Assembly (NCBI RefSeq): GCF_900110075.1
Contig: NZ_FOCJ01000001.1
Coordinates: 1,215,886 to 1,279,885 of the forward strand
DNA from: Paenibacillus sp. OV219
GTDB taxonomy: Bacteria > Bacillota > Bacilli > Paenibacillales > Paenibacillaceae
Length of the DNA: 64,000 bases
Reading direction: 5' to 3'
The notes beneath the pieces are model-generated. The model saw nothing but the letters and a program-made list of their open reading frames with translations, was not told the DNA's origin and did not search any database. Below, in pieces: positions 35,841 through 44,171 of this stretch. Position 1 is the first letter of the stretch. The number at the start of each line of letters is the position of its first letter. Both the position numbers and the translations under genes were made by a program.

Positions 35841-36404
35841 ATGGAGATTAATTATTGCATGACCTGCGGCACTCCGCTTGCGGTGCGCGACGTAGACGGT
35901 ACACCCCGCAGTGCGTGTACGGCAGAAGGCTGTAACTTTGTACATTGGGGCAATTATAGTGTCGGTGTCGGCGCTCTAGTTGTTCGGCAGGAGAAGGTGC
36001 TTCTCGTTCGCAGAGCGCAGGAGCCAGGCAAAGGCTACTGGACCAATCCAGGCGGCTATATCGAGCAGCATGAACTTATTCATGAGACGATCCGCCGCGA
36101 GGTAAAGGAAGAATCCGGCATTGATGCAGAGGTTCGCAGCGTCGTTGCCGTACGAGATCATCCGAGAGGCATTCATAACGTATACATCGCGTTCGCGATG
36201 GATTACGTTGGTGGCGAGCCGGTTCCGGATGGCCTCGAGGTTGATGCGGCTGGCTTCTACAGCTTGCAGGAGATGGAAACGATGAATGTCGCCGGATTCA
36301 CGAAGTGGCTAGTCGACGTTGCATTGCACCGTAGTGGCGAAGGATTGACCGAGGACAAGGATCCGATCGTGAAGTTTGACGGGTACGGATTGTTCCGAGT
36401 CTAA
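35841..36404 (+). CDS. Nudix hydrolase with N-terminal zinc ribbon
   Basis: 187-aa predicted nucleoside-diphosphate-linked hydrolase. The Nudix box is complete: GGYIEQHE then a run to RREVKEESGI (G-x5-E-x7-REV-x-EE-x-G-I) around residues 71-93. The N-terminus carries a four-cysteine ribbon (CMTCG ... CTAEGC), as in NudC/NADH-pyrophosphatase relatives and several Bacillales Nudix proteins. Substrate is not predictable. CGGGAGA lies before the ATG. Monocistronic by context. Confidence 0.88.
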   Translation: MEINYCMTCGTPLAVRDVDGTPRSACTAEGCNFVHWGNYSVGVGALVVRQEKVLLVRRAQEPGKGYWTNPGGYIEQHELIHETIRREVKEESGIDAEVRSVVAVRDHPRGIHNVYIAFAMDYVGGEPVPDGLEVDAAGFYSLQEMETMNVAGFTKWLVDVALHRSGEGLTEDKDPIVKFDGYGLFRV

Positions 36405-36430
36405 GCTAGCAGCTTGCGTAAAAAGCAAAA

Positions 36431-36480
36431 AGAGCTGGATTGAAATCGGTGCTCCATGCACTCATTTCATCCAGCTCTTC
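36431..36480. terminator. Bidirectional terminator
   Basis: AAGAGCTGGATTGAAAT and its complement ATTTCA-TCCAGCTCTT form 16-bp arms with one bulge around a 17-nt loop, between the Nudix and NlpC/P60 genes. Confidence 0.8.
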
Positions 36481-36502
36481 TTTGATTCCTGAAGTGGATT
36501 CA

Positions 36503-36988
36503 TTAACTTATAACTCTTCTTGCCGTTACATAAGCGCTCTTCCAATAGCTTGAGTTCAAGTCTGAGATTTCAACGCCTTTGTTCGCGCTGTGCAATATCT
36601 TGTTATTGCCTGCGTAAATCGCAACATGGCTAATGCCATACCCGTTTGTCTTGAAGAAGACGAGATCGCCCATGCTCAGGTAGCTTTTTGCCACCTTCTG
36701 GCCTTTCAAGGCTTGATCAATGGAAGTACGCGGAAGGTTGATATCAAAGTTATCGTATACATATTGCGTAAAGGATGAGCAATCGAATGAATTCGTCATG
36801 TAGGGAACTGCGCCATAAAGATAAGGAGTGCCTATGTATTTCTCACCATACGAAATCAGTTCTTTGGCTTTCTCTGTTGCGGCAGACGCTTGCGTCGCCG
36901 TGCTAATTGTTAGTGCTGCAAATCCGATCGTGGCGCAAAGGCTCACACTTAGGACGCTCTTGAGTAAACGTTTGTTTTTCCATTTCAT
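36503..36988 (-). CDS. Secreted NlpC/P60 endopeptidase
   Basis: 161-aa exported cell wall enzyme. Signal peptide (LSVSLCATIGFAALTISTAT) ends near residue 36; the rest is a stand-alone NlpC/P60 domain with catalytic Cys in FDCSSFTQYVY, His in ISHVAIYAGNN and the third residue His in ILHSANKG, so the triad is complete, unlike the paralogue at 22013. It probably cleaves stem peptides in peptidoglycan. Ribosome site GGAGGGA. It is divergent from msrAB, and the shared upstream region carries six TGAGAA motifs. Confidence 0.9.
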   Translation of the reverse strand: MKWKNKRLLKSVLSVSLCATIGFAALTISTATQASAATEKAKELISYGEKYIGTPYLYGAVPYMTNSFDCSSFTQYVYDNFDINLPRTSIDQALKGQKVAKSYLSMGDLVFFKTNGYGISHVAIYAGNNKILHSANKGVEISDLNSSYWKSAYVTARRVIS

Positions 36989-37112
36989 GTTTAATCCCTC
37001 CAGCTTCTACAAGGTGCCATTTGTCATTTACCCACTATAACACACGAAAAAGCACCCGCTTTTTCACATTAGGAGTCGAAAGTGGGCATTTACAAGGGTC
37101 TGGATTGGTTTA

Positions 37113-37210
37113 TGAGAATTAAGTGAGAAATTTCTCATTAATTTCGTGAGAAAGATGAGAAGACATGAGAAGCCGTACATTTGGAAAGATCGGGCAGCTT
37201 GAGTTATGAT
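37113..37210 (+). promoter_or_regulatory. msrAB promoter with cluster of TGAGAA motifs
   Basis: TGAGAA occurs at 37113, 37124, 37147, 37156 and 37166, and its complement TTCTCA at 37132; the second and inverted copies make the palindrome TGAGAAATTTCTCA (37124-37137). Directly downstream lies a promoter, TTGGAA (37181), 18-base spacer, TATGAT (37205). Spacing near one helical turn suggests binding of a multimeric activator on one face of the DNA. The region also serves the divergent NlpC/P60 gene. Confidence 0.5.
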
Positions 37211-37251
37211 AGAGTTATGGAAACATTCGACTAAGAAAGGTGATTAGACCT

Positions 37252-38244
37252 ATGCATAAGGATGAGAATCAAGTTGATAATGGGCAAGATAATCGCTTCG
37301 AAAAAGCGACTTTCGCAGGTGGATGCTTCTGGTGTATGGTAACTCCTTTCGATGAGCAGCTGGGTATCGAGAGCGTCGTGTCTGGCTACACGGGCGGACA
37401 TACGGTAAATCCGACATATAAGGAAGTGTGTACAGAGACGACAGGTCATGCGGAAGTGGTGCAAATCACGTTCGATCCTGCTATTTTCCCTTATGAGAAG
37501 CTGCTTGAAGTGTACTGGCGCCAAATTGATCCAACAGATACAGGGGGACAGTTCCATGACCGTGGCAGTTCCTATCGGAGCGCAATCTTCTATTATAGCG
37601 AGGAACAACGTATTGCGGCTGAGCGTTCCAAAGCAGAATTAGCGGCTAGCGGTCGCTTCGATAAACCAATCGCTACGGAGATCGTGCCGGCAGCGCCGTT
37701 CTATCCAGCTGAAGAGTATCATCAAGATTATCATCATAAGAATCCACTTCGTTATCGGATGTATCGCCAGGGCTCTGGCCGGGATGCTTTTATCCAGCAG
37801 CACTGGAATACGCAGTCGGATCGTGAAGCAAGACGCAGTCAGTTGACACCGATTCAATATGAAGTAACGCAAAATAGCGGCACCGAGCCGCCATTCGCCA
37901 ATGAATATTGGGATTTCAATGGGGAAGGGATCTACGTCGATATCGTCTCTGGCGAGCCGCTCTTCAGCTCTGCTGATAAATTCGACTCCCACTGCGGTTG
38001 GCCGAGTTTCACGAAGCCGATTGTGAGCTCCAATGTGAAAGAAAAGCAGGATCTGACCCATCGCATGGTCAGGATGGAAGTGCGCAGTGTTTCAGCAGAT
38101 TCTCACCTTGGCCATGTGTTCGACGACGGTCCAGGACCAACAAAGCTGCGTTATTGTATCAATTCGGCTGCGCTGAGGTTTATTCCGAAGGAAGAGATGG
38201 AGAAAGAGGGATACGGGTATTTTTTGAAAGAACTGAAGGGGTAA
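37252..38244 (+). CDS. msrAB: Bifunctional peptide methionine sulfoxide reductase MsrA/MsrB
   Basis: 330-aa fusion that repairs both S- and R-methionine sulfoxide in proteins. MsrA half (residues ~15-170) has the catalytic GGCFWC, with Glu/Tyr-containing VVSGYTGG and DPTDTGGQF. MsrB half (~190-330) has [25 protein letters not shown] text and the catalytic Cys in [12 protein letters not shown]. MsrB zinc-binding CxxC pairs are not evident, which is common for MsrA-MsrB fusions in Firmicutes. No signal peptide, so cytoplasmic. The ATG at 37252 follows GAAAGGTGA. Confidence 0.93.
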   Translation: MHKDENQVDNGQDNRFEKATFAGGCFWCMVTPFDEQLGIESVVSGYTGGHTVNPTYKEVCTETTGHAEVVQITFDPAIFPYEKLLEVYWRQIDPTDTGGQFHDRGSSYRSAIFYYSEEQRIAAERSKAELAASGRFDKPIATEIVPAAPFYPAEEYHQDYHHKNPLRYRMYRQGSGRDAFIQQHWNTQSDREARRSQLTPIQYEVTQNSGTEPPFANEYWDFNGEGIYVDIVSGEPLFSSADKFDSHCGWPSFTKPIVSSNVKEKQDLTHRMVRMEVRSVSADSHLGHVFDDGPGPTKLRYCINSAALRFIPKEEMEKEGYGYFLKELKG

Positions 38245-38287
38245 TCACGCGGGGTAATTAATGTAGCTAATTATAGCTGAACAGGGA

Positions 38288-38325
38288 AAGGGACCATGGA
38301 GTGAAATACTCGATGGTCCCTTTCT
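38288..38325 (+). terminator. Terminator of msrAB
   Basis: AGGGACCAT-GGAGT and ACTC-GATGGTCCCT arms around GAAAT, followed by TTCTTG. Confidence 0.85.
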
Positions 38326-38360
38326 TGTGATTCATGACTCACAGACCCAACAACTATGTA

Positions 38361-38780
38361 CTACTCTTTATCAATTGTAGTGATCGTGTTTTCCTTGTAC
38401 TCAAACTTCACTTTCGTTCCTTGTTCCCATTTGGATACCTTGTCGGCAAGCTCGGCGCTGAGCTGATAAGAAAGCGGTCCAACGCCGGTTTCGATCTCAA
38501 TAGTCTTGTCCGCATTAATTCCGTTGAATACGCCAGACATAACGACAGGAGCATCTTCTTGCGACACCGCTTCGTCTGTCGACGAACCAGTGTTCGCAGC
38601 AGCCGAATCCGAGGAGGAGTTATCAGCTGCAGCATTGTTAGCAGCAGCATTAGAATTCGAAGCTTTTGCCGAAGTGTTATCAGCGGCATTGTTGTTGCTG
38701 TTACCGCATGCCGTTCCCAGAATCGTCAAGGAGAGAACGACTACAATGATGGACAGTTTTTTTACAAGATTGTTTTTCAT
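38361..38780 (-). CDS. Low-complexity lipoprotein, unknown function
   Basis: 139-aa predicted lipoprotein. Signal peptide LSIIVVVLSLTILGTAC ends in the lipobox LGTAC. A 55-residue Asn/Ala/Ser linker (repeats of NAAADNSS type) follows, then a compact C-terminal domain (VMSGVFNGINADKTIEIETG ... KFEYKENTITTIDKE) reminiscent of small OB-fold or DUF5666-like modules. Ribosome site GGAGGTG; the ATG at 38780 is preferred over an in-frame GTG nine bases upstream. Found alone. Confidence 0.8.
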   Translation of the reverse strand: MKNNLVKKLSIIVVVLSLTILGTACGNSNNNAADNTSAKASNSNAAANNAAADNSSSDSAAANTGSSTDEAVSQEDAPVVMSGVFNGINADKTIEIETGVGPLSYQLSAELADKVSKWEQGTKVKFEYKENTITTIDKE

Positions 38781-38974
38781 GTTTTTCACCTCCAGACGGT
38801 TAAACGTGCATGAGGCTGGAAAAGTTCCGCTGATAATTGTTAAGAATATGTAAATCGAGCTGGTGAACGCAACTTTGCAGATAGTGATAAAGCGATGAAG
38901 TGATCTTTATAGATGGAATGGTATATTCATGAAAATCAATGAAAAGATTAGATGGATAATTCAGGATGCAATTG

Positions 38975-39000
38975 GTTAACATAATATTAGTTATGTGGAC
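38975..39000. repeat. dif-like palindrome, copy 3
   Basis: Core ACATAA-TATTAG-TTATGT (38979-38996), identical over 18 bases to the minus strand of copy 2 at 15562. Flanks are GGTTA on the left and GGAC on the right. Confidence 0.55.
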
Positions 39001-39372
39001 TAATTAGAAACAGCTTGTGATTGGAATCAGTTTCAATACAAAATCAGTAATGATTTAATCGGATTGAAACCACAACTGAAATTGAAACAAAACCGAAATT
39101 GAATCAAACTTTTAGGTTCAAAGATTTAAAACAAAAACGGAAAGTCCAATTTCAGAAAAAACAAAGAAGTAAAATGAAGAAGAAACAGAAGAACTTTGAA
39201 GAAACGAACGGCGCAGCAAAGCCACGGGAATTCCCGTGGCCATTTGTTGTATCTGCGTTACTTTTTCACAAAACCCGTATTTTATACAGATGTCTTTCTT
39301 CCTCTGCCATGAATTGACGAAATTGCCATGGAAGTGGATAATATTGCTCAAAATTACATGAGGAGCTTCCGC
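38997..39372. other. Gene-free stretch with short repeats and a perfect palindrome
   Basis: No gene supported. CTGAAATTGAAACAAAA (39076) is followed by CCGAAATTGAATCAAAC (39093), an imperfect 17-bp tandem. The next ~100 bases are purine-rich. A perfect 20-bp palindrome, GCCACGGGAATTCCCGTGGC, lies at 39221-39240 and may be a terminator-like hairpin. Confidence 0.6.
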
Positions 39373-39821
39373 ATGATTAATGAGTATATCGCCCAGTTCA
39401 ACACGCGGTTCGGACACCGCCGTTCAGTATCCATTTTCATCTGCATCAAGGCTGCGAAATCTTCTTTCTGATCCGGGGCGATGTGAACTACTTCGTCGAT
39501 AAAGCCGTCTATCCGCTTCAGCTGGGCGATCTGATCATTACGAACGAGCATGAAATCCATAAGCCCGCCCTCACGACAGATGCGCTTTATGAGCGGGTGA
39601 CCATTGAATTCAACCCTGCGCTTATCGCCTTATTTCAAACGAAGCAGCTGCAGCTGCTTCATTGCTTCTATAACCGCCCGATCGGCGAGCATAACAAAAT
39701 CACGTTGAACGAGCAGGAGAAATTGCGGCTTACCGAGCTGTTTGCCAAGTATAACGATTGCGTGAAGAATCCCTCCCACGAAGCTCGGGCTGCCTGCCTT
39801 CTCGCTATGAGCTTTTTTTAA
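39373..39821 (+). pseudogene. AraC-family regulator, N-terminal sensor half only
   Basis: Encodes the cupin-like arabinose-binding half of an AraC regulator: FHLHQGCEIFFLIRGDVNYF, VYPLQLGDLIITNEHEIHKP and YERVTIEFNPALI. The frame with the start (ATG at 39373, MINEYIAQFNTR) differs from the frame of the rest, so a frameshift lies near 39410. The reading ends at CLLAMSFF-stop where the linker to the helix-turn-helix should begin; no DNA-binding half follows. It cannot work as a regulator. A C-terminal AraC half stands 9 kb away at 48936. Confidence 0.8.
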
Positions 39822-39849
39822 ACCGAAACGTGCAAGCGATTATGCATAT

Positions 39850-39882
39850 AAGTTCTTGTCCTCTTACAGACGACAAGAACTT
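39850..39882. repeat. Hairpin element, 11-bp arms
   Basis: AAGTTCTTGTC and GACAAGAACTT flank CTCTTACAGAC. The right half (GACGACAAGAAC) recurs at 26183 in the dispersed repeat, so it is probably a relic of the same repeat family. There is no T-run. Confidence 0.5.
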
Positions 39883-40045
39883 ACTTGATCCCATAAATAA
39901 AAAATCCGCGATTTTCACCCGACAACCACTTCAATCGCATATTATTTTCTTATTCTGTTCGGATCTACATAGCCCATTTTATAGGGATAAGTGCCCTTTT
40001 TTCGTTCAAAGCATATTGTAGTGTATATTAATAAGGAGGCGCAGC

Positions 40046-40522
40046 ATGATAAGCAATCAGTCATATATTCCACAATCGGCTGTTAAACCCGAGTATTACC
40101 AACAAACGCAATCAAATCCGAATCAGGCCAATTGGAGGCCTCAAATGCAACCAAGTCCAAACCGGGCCAATTGGGGACCTCAATCTGTTCATGAGCAGCC
40201 TGTTCACCCTACGCATCATAGCAGCGTTGATTATAGTCAGATGCATCACTCACCTTACATGCACGACTCCCACCACATGCATCACTACCATCCCATGATG
40301 GATGACTATCATCCGATGATGCATGAAATGTGGGATGAGCACATGTCCTTCGATCATCATCACGATGGATGGGAGCTCGAGGAATTTGATTATCATCATG
40401 CTTGGTTTTATCCTATGCCTATGATGCATGTGCATCATCACCTTCATTTCACATTAGATGATCTCCAGAAGCTGGAAGCAGCTCATCAGCCTAAAGCAGC
40501 AGTTCAACAGCCTAAAGGTTAA
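40046..40522 (+). CDS. His/Met-rich protein, possible metal-binding coat protein
   Basis: 158-aa hydrophilic protein of unknown family. Residues ~50-140 are extremely rich in His, Met, Asp and Tyr (MHHSPYMHDSHHMHHYHPMM), a composition that can bind Cu, Ni or Zn; the N-terminal 45 residues are Gln/Asn/Pro-rich, with a repeated QANWRPQMQPSPN / RANWGPQ unit. No signal peptide or membrane segment. A strong ribosome site (AAGGAGGCG) argues for real, high expression. Its setting beside the peptide cluster and 6 kb from a spore-coat multicopper oxidase suggests a metal store or structural coat protein; this is inference. It is convergent with the SagB gene. Confidence 0.75.
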   Translation: MISNQSYIPQSAVKPEYYQQTQSNPNQANWRPQMQPSPNRANWGPQSVHEQPVHPTHHSSVDYSQMHHSPYMHDSHHMHHYHPMMDDYHPMMHEMWDEHMSFDHHHDGWELEEFDYHHAWFYPMPMMHVHHHLHFTLDDLQKLEAAHQPKAAVQQPKG

Positions 40523-40529
40523 AAATGAT

Positions 40530-40570
40530 AAAAGGCAGATTGAATGGTAATGACATTCAATCTGCCTTTT
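40530..40570. terminator. Bidirectional terminator
   Basis: AAAAGGCAGATTGAATG and its exact complement, 17-bp arms with a 7-nt loop, between the His/Met-rich gene and the SagB gene. Confidence 0.93.
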
Positions 40571-40583
40571 CTTTCAAAATCAA

Positions 40584-42164
40584 TTATTGAGATAAACTAC
40601 CCTCAAGCCGTGAACGACTCCGACATGGGCCGATTGGAATTTGGATCAAACTCGTTTGTCCGAGCGGAGTCAATCCATATAGCTCATTCATGGAACTAAC
40701 GTCAAATCCTAGCAGCGGACGTCCCTCCATTCCAGATGCGCAAGCAGCGAGAAGCAAGCGCTGAACCAACATTCCCGCTTCCATTTGTAGAATCCGATAG
40801 CCGCGATAACCAAGCTCGGCGTGGAGATATCCCAGATCACCCGCGACATGAAAACTCAGCGGCACCTGGAATAAGTTCACGTTATCCAACGACATCCCAT
40901 TCTGAAGCCATGACCTTTGATCGCCGCCCCGAACAAGCTGCAACGTATGTGCTTTATCATCATAATGATAGGCACCATCACGAATTCCTTTAACGCCATA
41001 AAAACAGCCAAATAGGTTTACTCGAGACATTGGACTCTGGGTCGAACCATCCAGATCATTTCGATAGTGATAGGAAATCATAACCTCTTGCAACAGTGCC
41101 GCTAAATCCGACTGACTCACTTCTTCCCATACAAATTCATTTTCTGGCGAGTAACGCTGCCTGCACACCTCTGCTAAATCATACGTCAGTCTATTCACTT
41201 GAGGCAAAACATGAAAATCGGTTTGAGGGACTGCCCTTTGCTCCTTGCCAAGCTGTTTAAATGAAAGGGTGGAATCCATTATGGATGCTTCATTCAACTT
41301 GGTCAGCATTGGATAGTCCAATACTTTTTTTGAACGCCTATAGTGATCATGCTTTATGATTGGAAGCTCACTGCATAATTCTGCTGACGACATCCGATTT
41401 TGATTGCTAATGTCATGGTGGAACCATTCAATACTTGGATCTGCTGCAAGAGGAATTACAGCATATACACTTTCCTCTGCTTCAGGTAATCCAAGCAAAT
41501 GGTTGATGGCACGGTCAAGAAACTGAAAGTACACCCCCGCCTCAAAGTCAAAGCGCTTCGCCACCTCATGCAACTGGCCTATTAACAAACCTGCGTCCAG
41601 CCCCTGTAAACGATACGAGAAATTATTGTATTTAAAAAAGTTTTTCCAAAATACAGTCGATACAAAAACAGCTGCGAAACAGCTTGTTAAGTCGCAGCGA
41701 TTGCCTAAGGCCTTGCCCACGTAGGAATCAAATTGACCTTCACGCAATAAAATCAAACGATGATGAGCCGCATCATAATGATAGATACCGTAAGGCAATT
41801 CCTCCAGCTTCAAATACAAATAAATTTCGCTCGGATAAAGCCCTCCGCCTGAAGGAACAAATCGTCTGCAGAGCTGTAATGAGCTTTCCCATTTTTCTCC
41901 CGTATATTGTTCAATAACAGATTGACTAACCTGTGCCAGACCGAAGGTGTACCAAAGAAAATACCCGATATCCCTAAGTGTTGGTTTCTCTTGCCTTCGC
42001 TTGCCCGTTAGTTTTAGCGGAACGTCGGAAGCGAGAGGAAATACAGGCAAATGACGATATAATTTATACGGCAGAGGCGCGTTCTCCCAATCTACCTCCA
42101 CATCTTGTGGTTTCGTTTTGTCAGGCTCGTATTGCAAGTGGTGCAAAAATGTCTTCAGACTCAT
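40584..42164 (-). CDS. SagB-type FMN dehydrogenase of TOMM synthesis, double domain
   Basis: 526-aa predicted azoline dehydrogenase that oxidises thiazoline/oxazoline rings on the precursor peptide to thiazoles/oxazoles using FMN. Two nitroreductase-like domains are fused: the first around residues 65-260 (RFVPSGGGLYPSEIYLYLKL), the second around 320-525 (CRQRYSPENEFVWEEVSQSD; GYRILQMEAGMLVQRLLLAA). Typical SagB proteins have one, so this is the duplicated form. The ATG at 42164 follows TTAGGAGGAGG; an in-frame start 27 bases earlier lacks a site. It is the last gene of the cluster's minus-strand operon. Confidence 0.87.
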   Translation of the reverse strand: MSLKTFLHHLQYEPDKTKPQDVEVDWENAPLPYKLYRHLPVFPLASDVPLKLTGKRRQEKPTLRDIGYFLWYTFGLAQVSQSVIEQYTGEKWESSLQLCRRFVPSGGGLYPSEIYLYLKLEELPYGIYHYDAAHHRLILLREGQFDSYVGKALGNRCDLTSCFAAVFVSTVFWKNFFKYNNFSYRLQGLDAGLLIGQLHEVAKRFDFEAGVYFQFLDRAINHLLGLPEAEESVYAVIPLAADPSIEWFHHDISNQNRMSSAELCSELPIIKHDHYRRSKKVLDYPMLTKLNEASIMDSTLSFKQLGKEQRAVPQTDFHVLPQVNRLTYDLAEVCRQRYSPENEFVWEEVSQSDLAALLQEVMISYHYRNDLDGSTQSPMSRVNLFGCFYGVKGIRDGAYHYDDKAHTLQLVRGGDQRSWLQNGMSLDNVNLFQVPLSFHVAGDLGYLHAELGYRGYRILQMEAGMLVQRLLLAACASGMEGRPLLGFDVSSMNELYGLTPLGQTSLIQIPIGPCRSRSRLEGSLSQ

Positions 42165-42221
42165 TTTTCCTCCTCCTAAGTCCCAGCCCAAGGAAAACCA
42201 ACGTTTAGGGGAAATAACTGC

Positions 42222-44171
42222 TTATGGAAAAGGATGCGGATGACAATTAAGTTCTTCTTGCTTAAGCTGCTCCTTCACATAGCCCAGCTCTGCTGGTATT
42301 CGCAGCACCCGCTCCAGGCCAGTCAAGCGGACAAGGTGTTGGCCGAACGTCATGGGAAGCATGCCGGGTATGAGCACCTTCACACAATGAAGTCCATTTC
42401 TCAGCGTCTCTGGCGTTGACTGATTAACAACAATGACCTCTAGATTAAGATTTCTGAAAGTTTGGATCAACATGTTTAATTCATCGGTTAAATCCACATG
42501 CTGTGTCCTTGGTTTGAAAGCTTCTTTAAAAGATAGAACTGGACGATCATTATTTAGCAGGAAATCCAGACGATCTTCTGCTTCCTTCAAACTGTACAAC
42601 ATGGAGTGATCTTCCATTTGCCGAACGAGAAAAGGATCATGCAGCATTTGTTGATATTGCCCGCGGTTCGCCTCTAACTTTTCGTTAAACGCAAGGAGCA
42701 TGCCCGCTATCTCATGAATTGCACCTTTAGCCGCCCTCACGGGATCAAGATGCGCCCCTGCAGCGCAAATCATATTTACGCCTTGATTAGTTCTGTTTTT
42801 GGCAAGCGCCCACACACTTGGAATGCCGTGCTCCATCGTCGAATCGAACAAATGCACATCATAACCGACGACATCGCGTAGCCGCTCCACCATTAAATTC
42901 ATTTCAAGATCACCCGAGGAATAGGGATCTATAGGAACGAGCGGCAGCTGCGCATACCACGTCATTAGAAAAGAATCCCGCTCTATAACCTCCAATATGC
43001 CGTAAAATATCGCTTCCTCCAAGCTTCCTCCTAAGGCGCACCCATTTGAGGTTTCATATACAAAGCCGTGACCGCAGCCGGAGCTGTAATAAGCGAGCAG
43101 CTCTGGCACGAGAATCGGCTTCTCCTGCAAGAACGAATATCCCCACACCCAATCTATTTTCTTGTTTGGATCAAATGGTCGAAACGGAAAATCGGGCCGC
43201 TCATACAGCGCCTTATCATGTGTTCCTACTCGAGAAGGGTCCAGCGCAATCTCTGTTAAATGATTGAAACTGTCATGAACCGCTGTCTTCTTTCCTCGCG
43301 GCGATATGCCGCAATAACGTTCCAATCCTTCTAATATCGCTGTCATTTCACTGTCCCCAAAAGAATGCGTACGCCCAGCGCAGCCTTCATCCCCTGAGAA
43401 CATCGGTAAATTGATGCTAGCGTCGGCAAATGGTGACATAAGGTCAATCATTTTTCCGTTCAAGAGGCCGCTGCGATTGTCCAGATAATCATTGGAAAGA
43501 ACCGCCTTCAACTCAACCCTTGAACGGGTGCGGTAGCTGTTTTCACTGCTTTTCGGGCTGGACTGCAGCTTTATTCGCGAAACTATGGCAGTGTCATCCG
43601 GTATTTCCCCACATATGGTACACTGCGGATCTGGTAAAAAAAAATGAGACGAGCTGTTGAGCGTTTGCAAATGTATGAGCTTAATATGATTTTCAAGATG
43701 AGTCGTATGACGGATAAGAAAGTTGTGGACTTCTGCTGCAATAAGATGAGCCATATGCAATAGTCCGCTGCGAGAAGACCAAATATCAGGGAGAACTTCT
43801 CCATGCATGAACAAATGTTGCAGCTCCCACATGTCCTTTCGATCATTTCCAGCCATTAAACGCCGCAAATCAGCGCATTGTGAGCAGCCTGCCTTCCCAT
43901 GAACGACAAGCGGACCAATGACGCCTTCACCAAATGCTACAAACCCGCGCAGCCACGGAACTCCAGCTTTCTTGAAAACATTCTCTGCCATAAGATGAGA
44001 GGATGCATCGTTACCATCACTAAGCACGAGCGCAAGTTCAGTTGATTCTGGTAACTCAGAAGCCATTTCATTCATTTCATTCATCCTTACAAGCTGACAG
44101 CTTGCAGATAAAATATCGTTTACATAGTCAGCAAGCTGGCCTACGCCAACAACTGCCACAACAGCGCTCAT
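42222..44171 (-). CDS. YcaO-type cyclodehydratase of TOMM synthesis
   Basis: 649-aa predicted ATP-dependent cyclodehydratase forming azoline rings from Cys and Ser/Thr. The first ~210 residues resemble the ocin-ThiF partner region (VVAVVGVGQLADYV; zinc-type pairs CSQCADL and CTICGE); the rest is a YcaO domain with SFGDSEMTAILEGLERYCGI, GCALGGSLEEAIFYGILEVI and ERDSFLMTWYAQLP, which hold the ATP-binding Glu residues. It ends HPHPFP, the proline-rich tail typical of TOMM YcaO proteins. Translation is coupled to the maturation protein (ATGA overlap). GAGAGGTGG lies before the start. Confidence 0.93.
   Translation of the reverse strand: MSAVVAVVGVGQLADYVNDILSASCQLVRMNEMNEMASELPESTELALVLSDGNDASSHLMAENVFKKAGVPWLRGFVAFGEGVIGPLVVHGKAGCSQCADLRRLMAGNDRKDMWELQHLFMHGEVLPDIWSSRSGLLHMAHLIAAEVHNFLIRHTTHLENHIKLIHLQTLNSSSHFFLPDPQCTICGEIPDDTAIVSRIKLQSSPKSSENSYRTRSRVELKAVLSNDYLDNRSGLLNGKMIDLMSPFADASINLPMFSGDEGCAGRTHSFGDSEMTAILEGLERYCGISPRGKKTAVHDSFNHLTEIALDPSRVGTHDKALYERPDFPFRPFDPNKKIDWVWGYSFLQEKPILVPELLAYYSSGCGHGFVYETSNGCALGGSLEEAIFYGILEVIERDSFLMTWYAQLPLVPIDPYSSGDLEMNLMVERLRDVVGYDVHLFDSTMEHGIPSVWALAKNRTNQGVNMICAAGAHLDPVRAAKGAIHEIAGMLLAFNEKLEANRGQYQQMLHDPFLVRQMEDHSMLYSLKEAEDRLDFLLNNDRPVLSFKEAFKPRTQHVDLTDELNMLIQTFRNLNLEVIVVNQSTPETLRNGLHCVKVLIPGMLPMTFGQHLVRLTGLERVLRIPAELGYVKEQLKQEELNCHPHPFP

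Noticed and set aside
39099..39317. 72-codon Lys/Gln-rich frame
   Set aside because: Its composition comes from a purine-rich tract and it crosses a 20-bp palindrome; no ribosome site.
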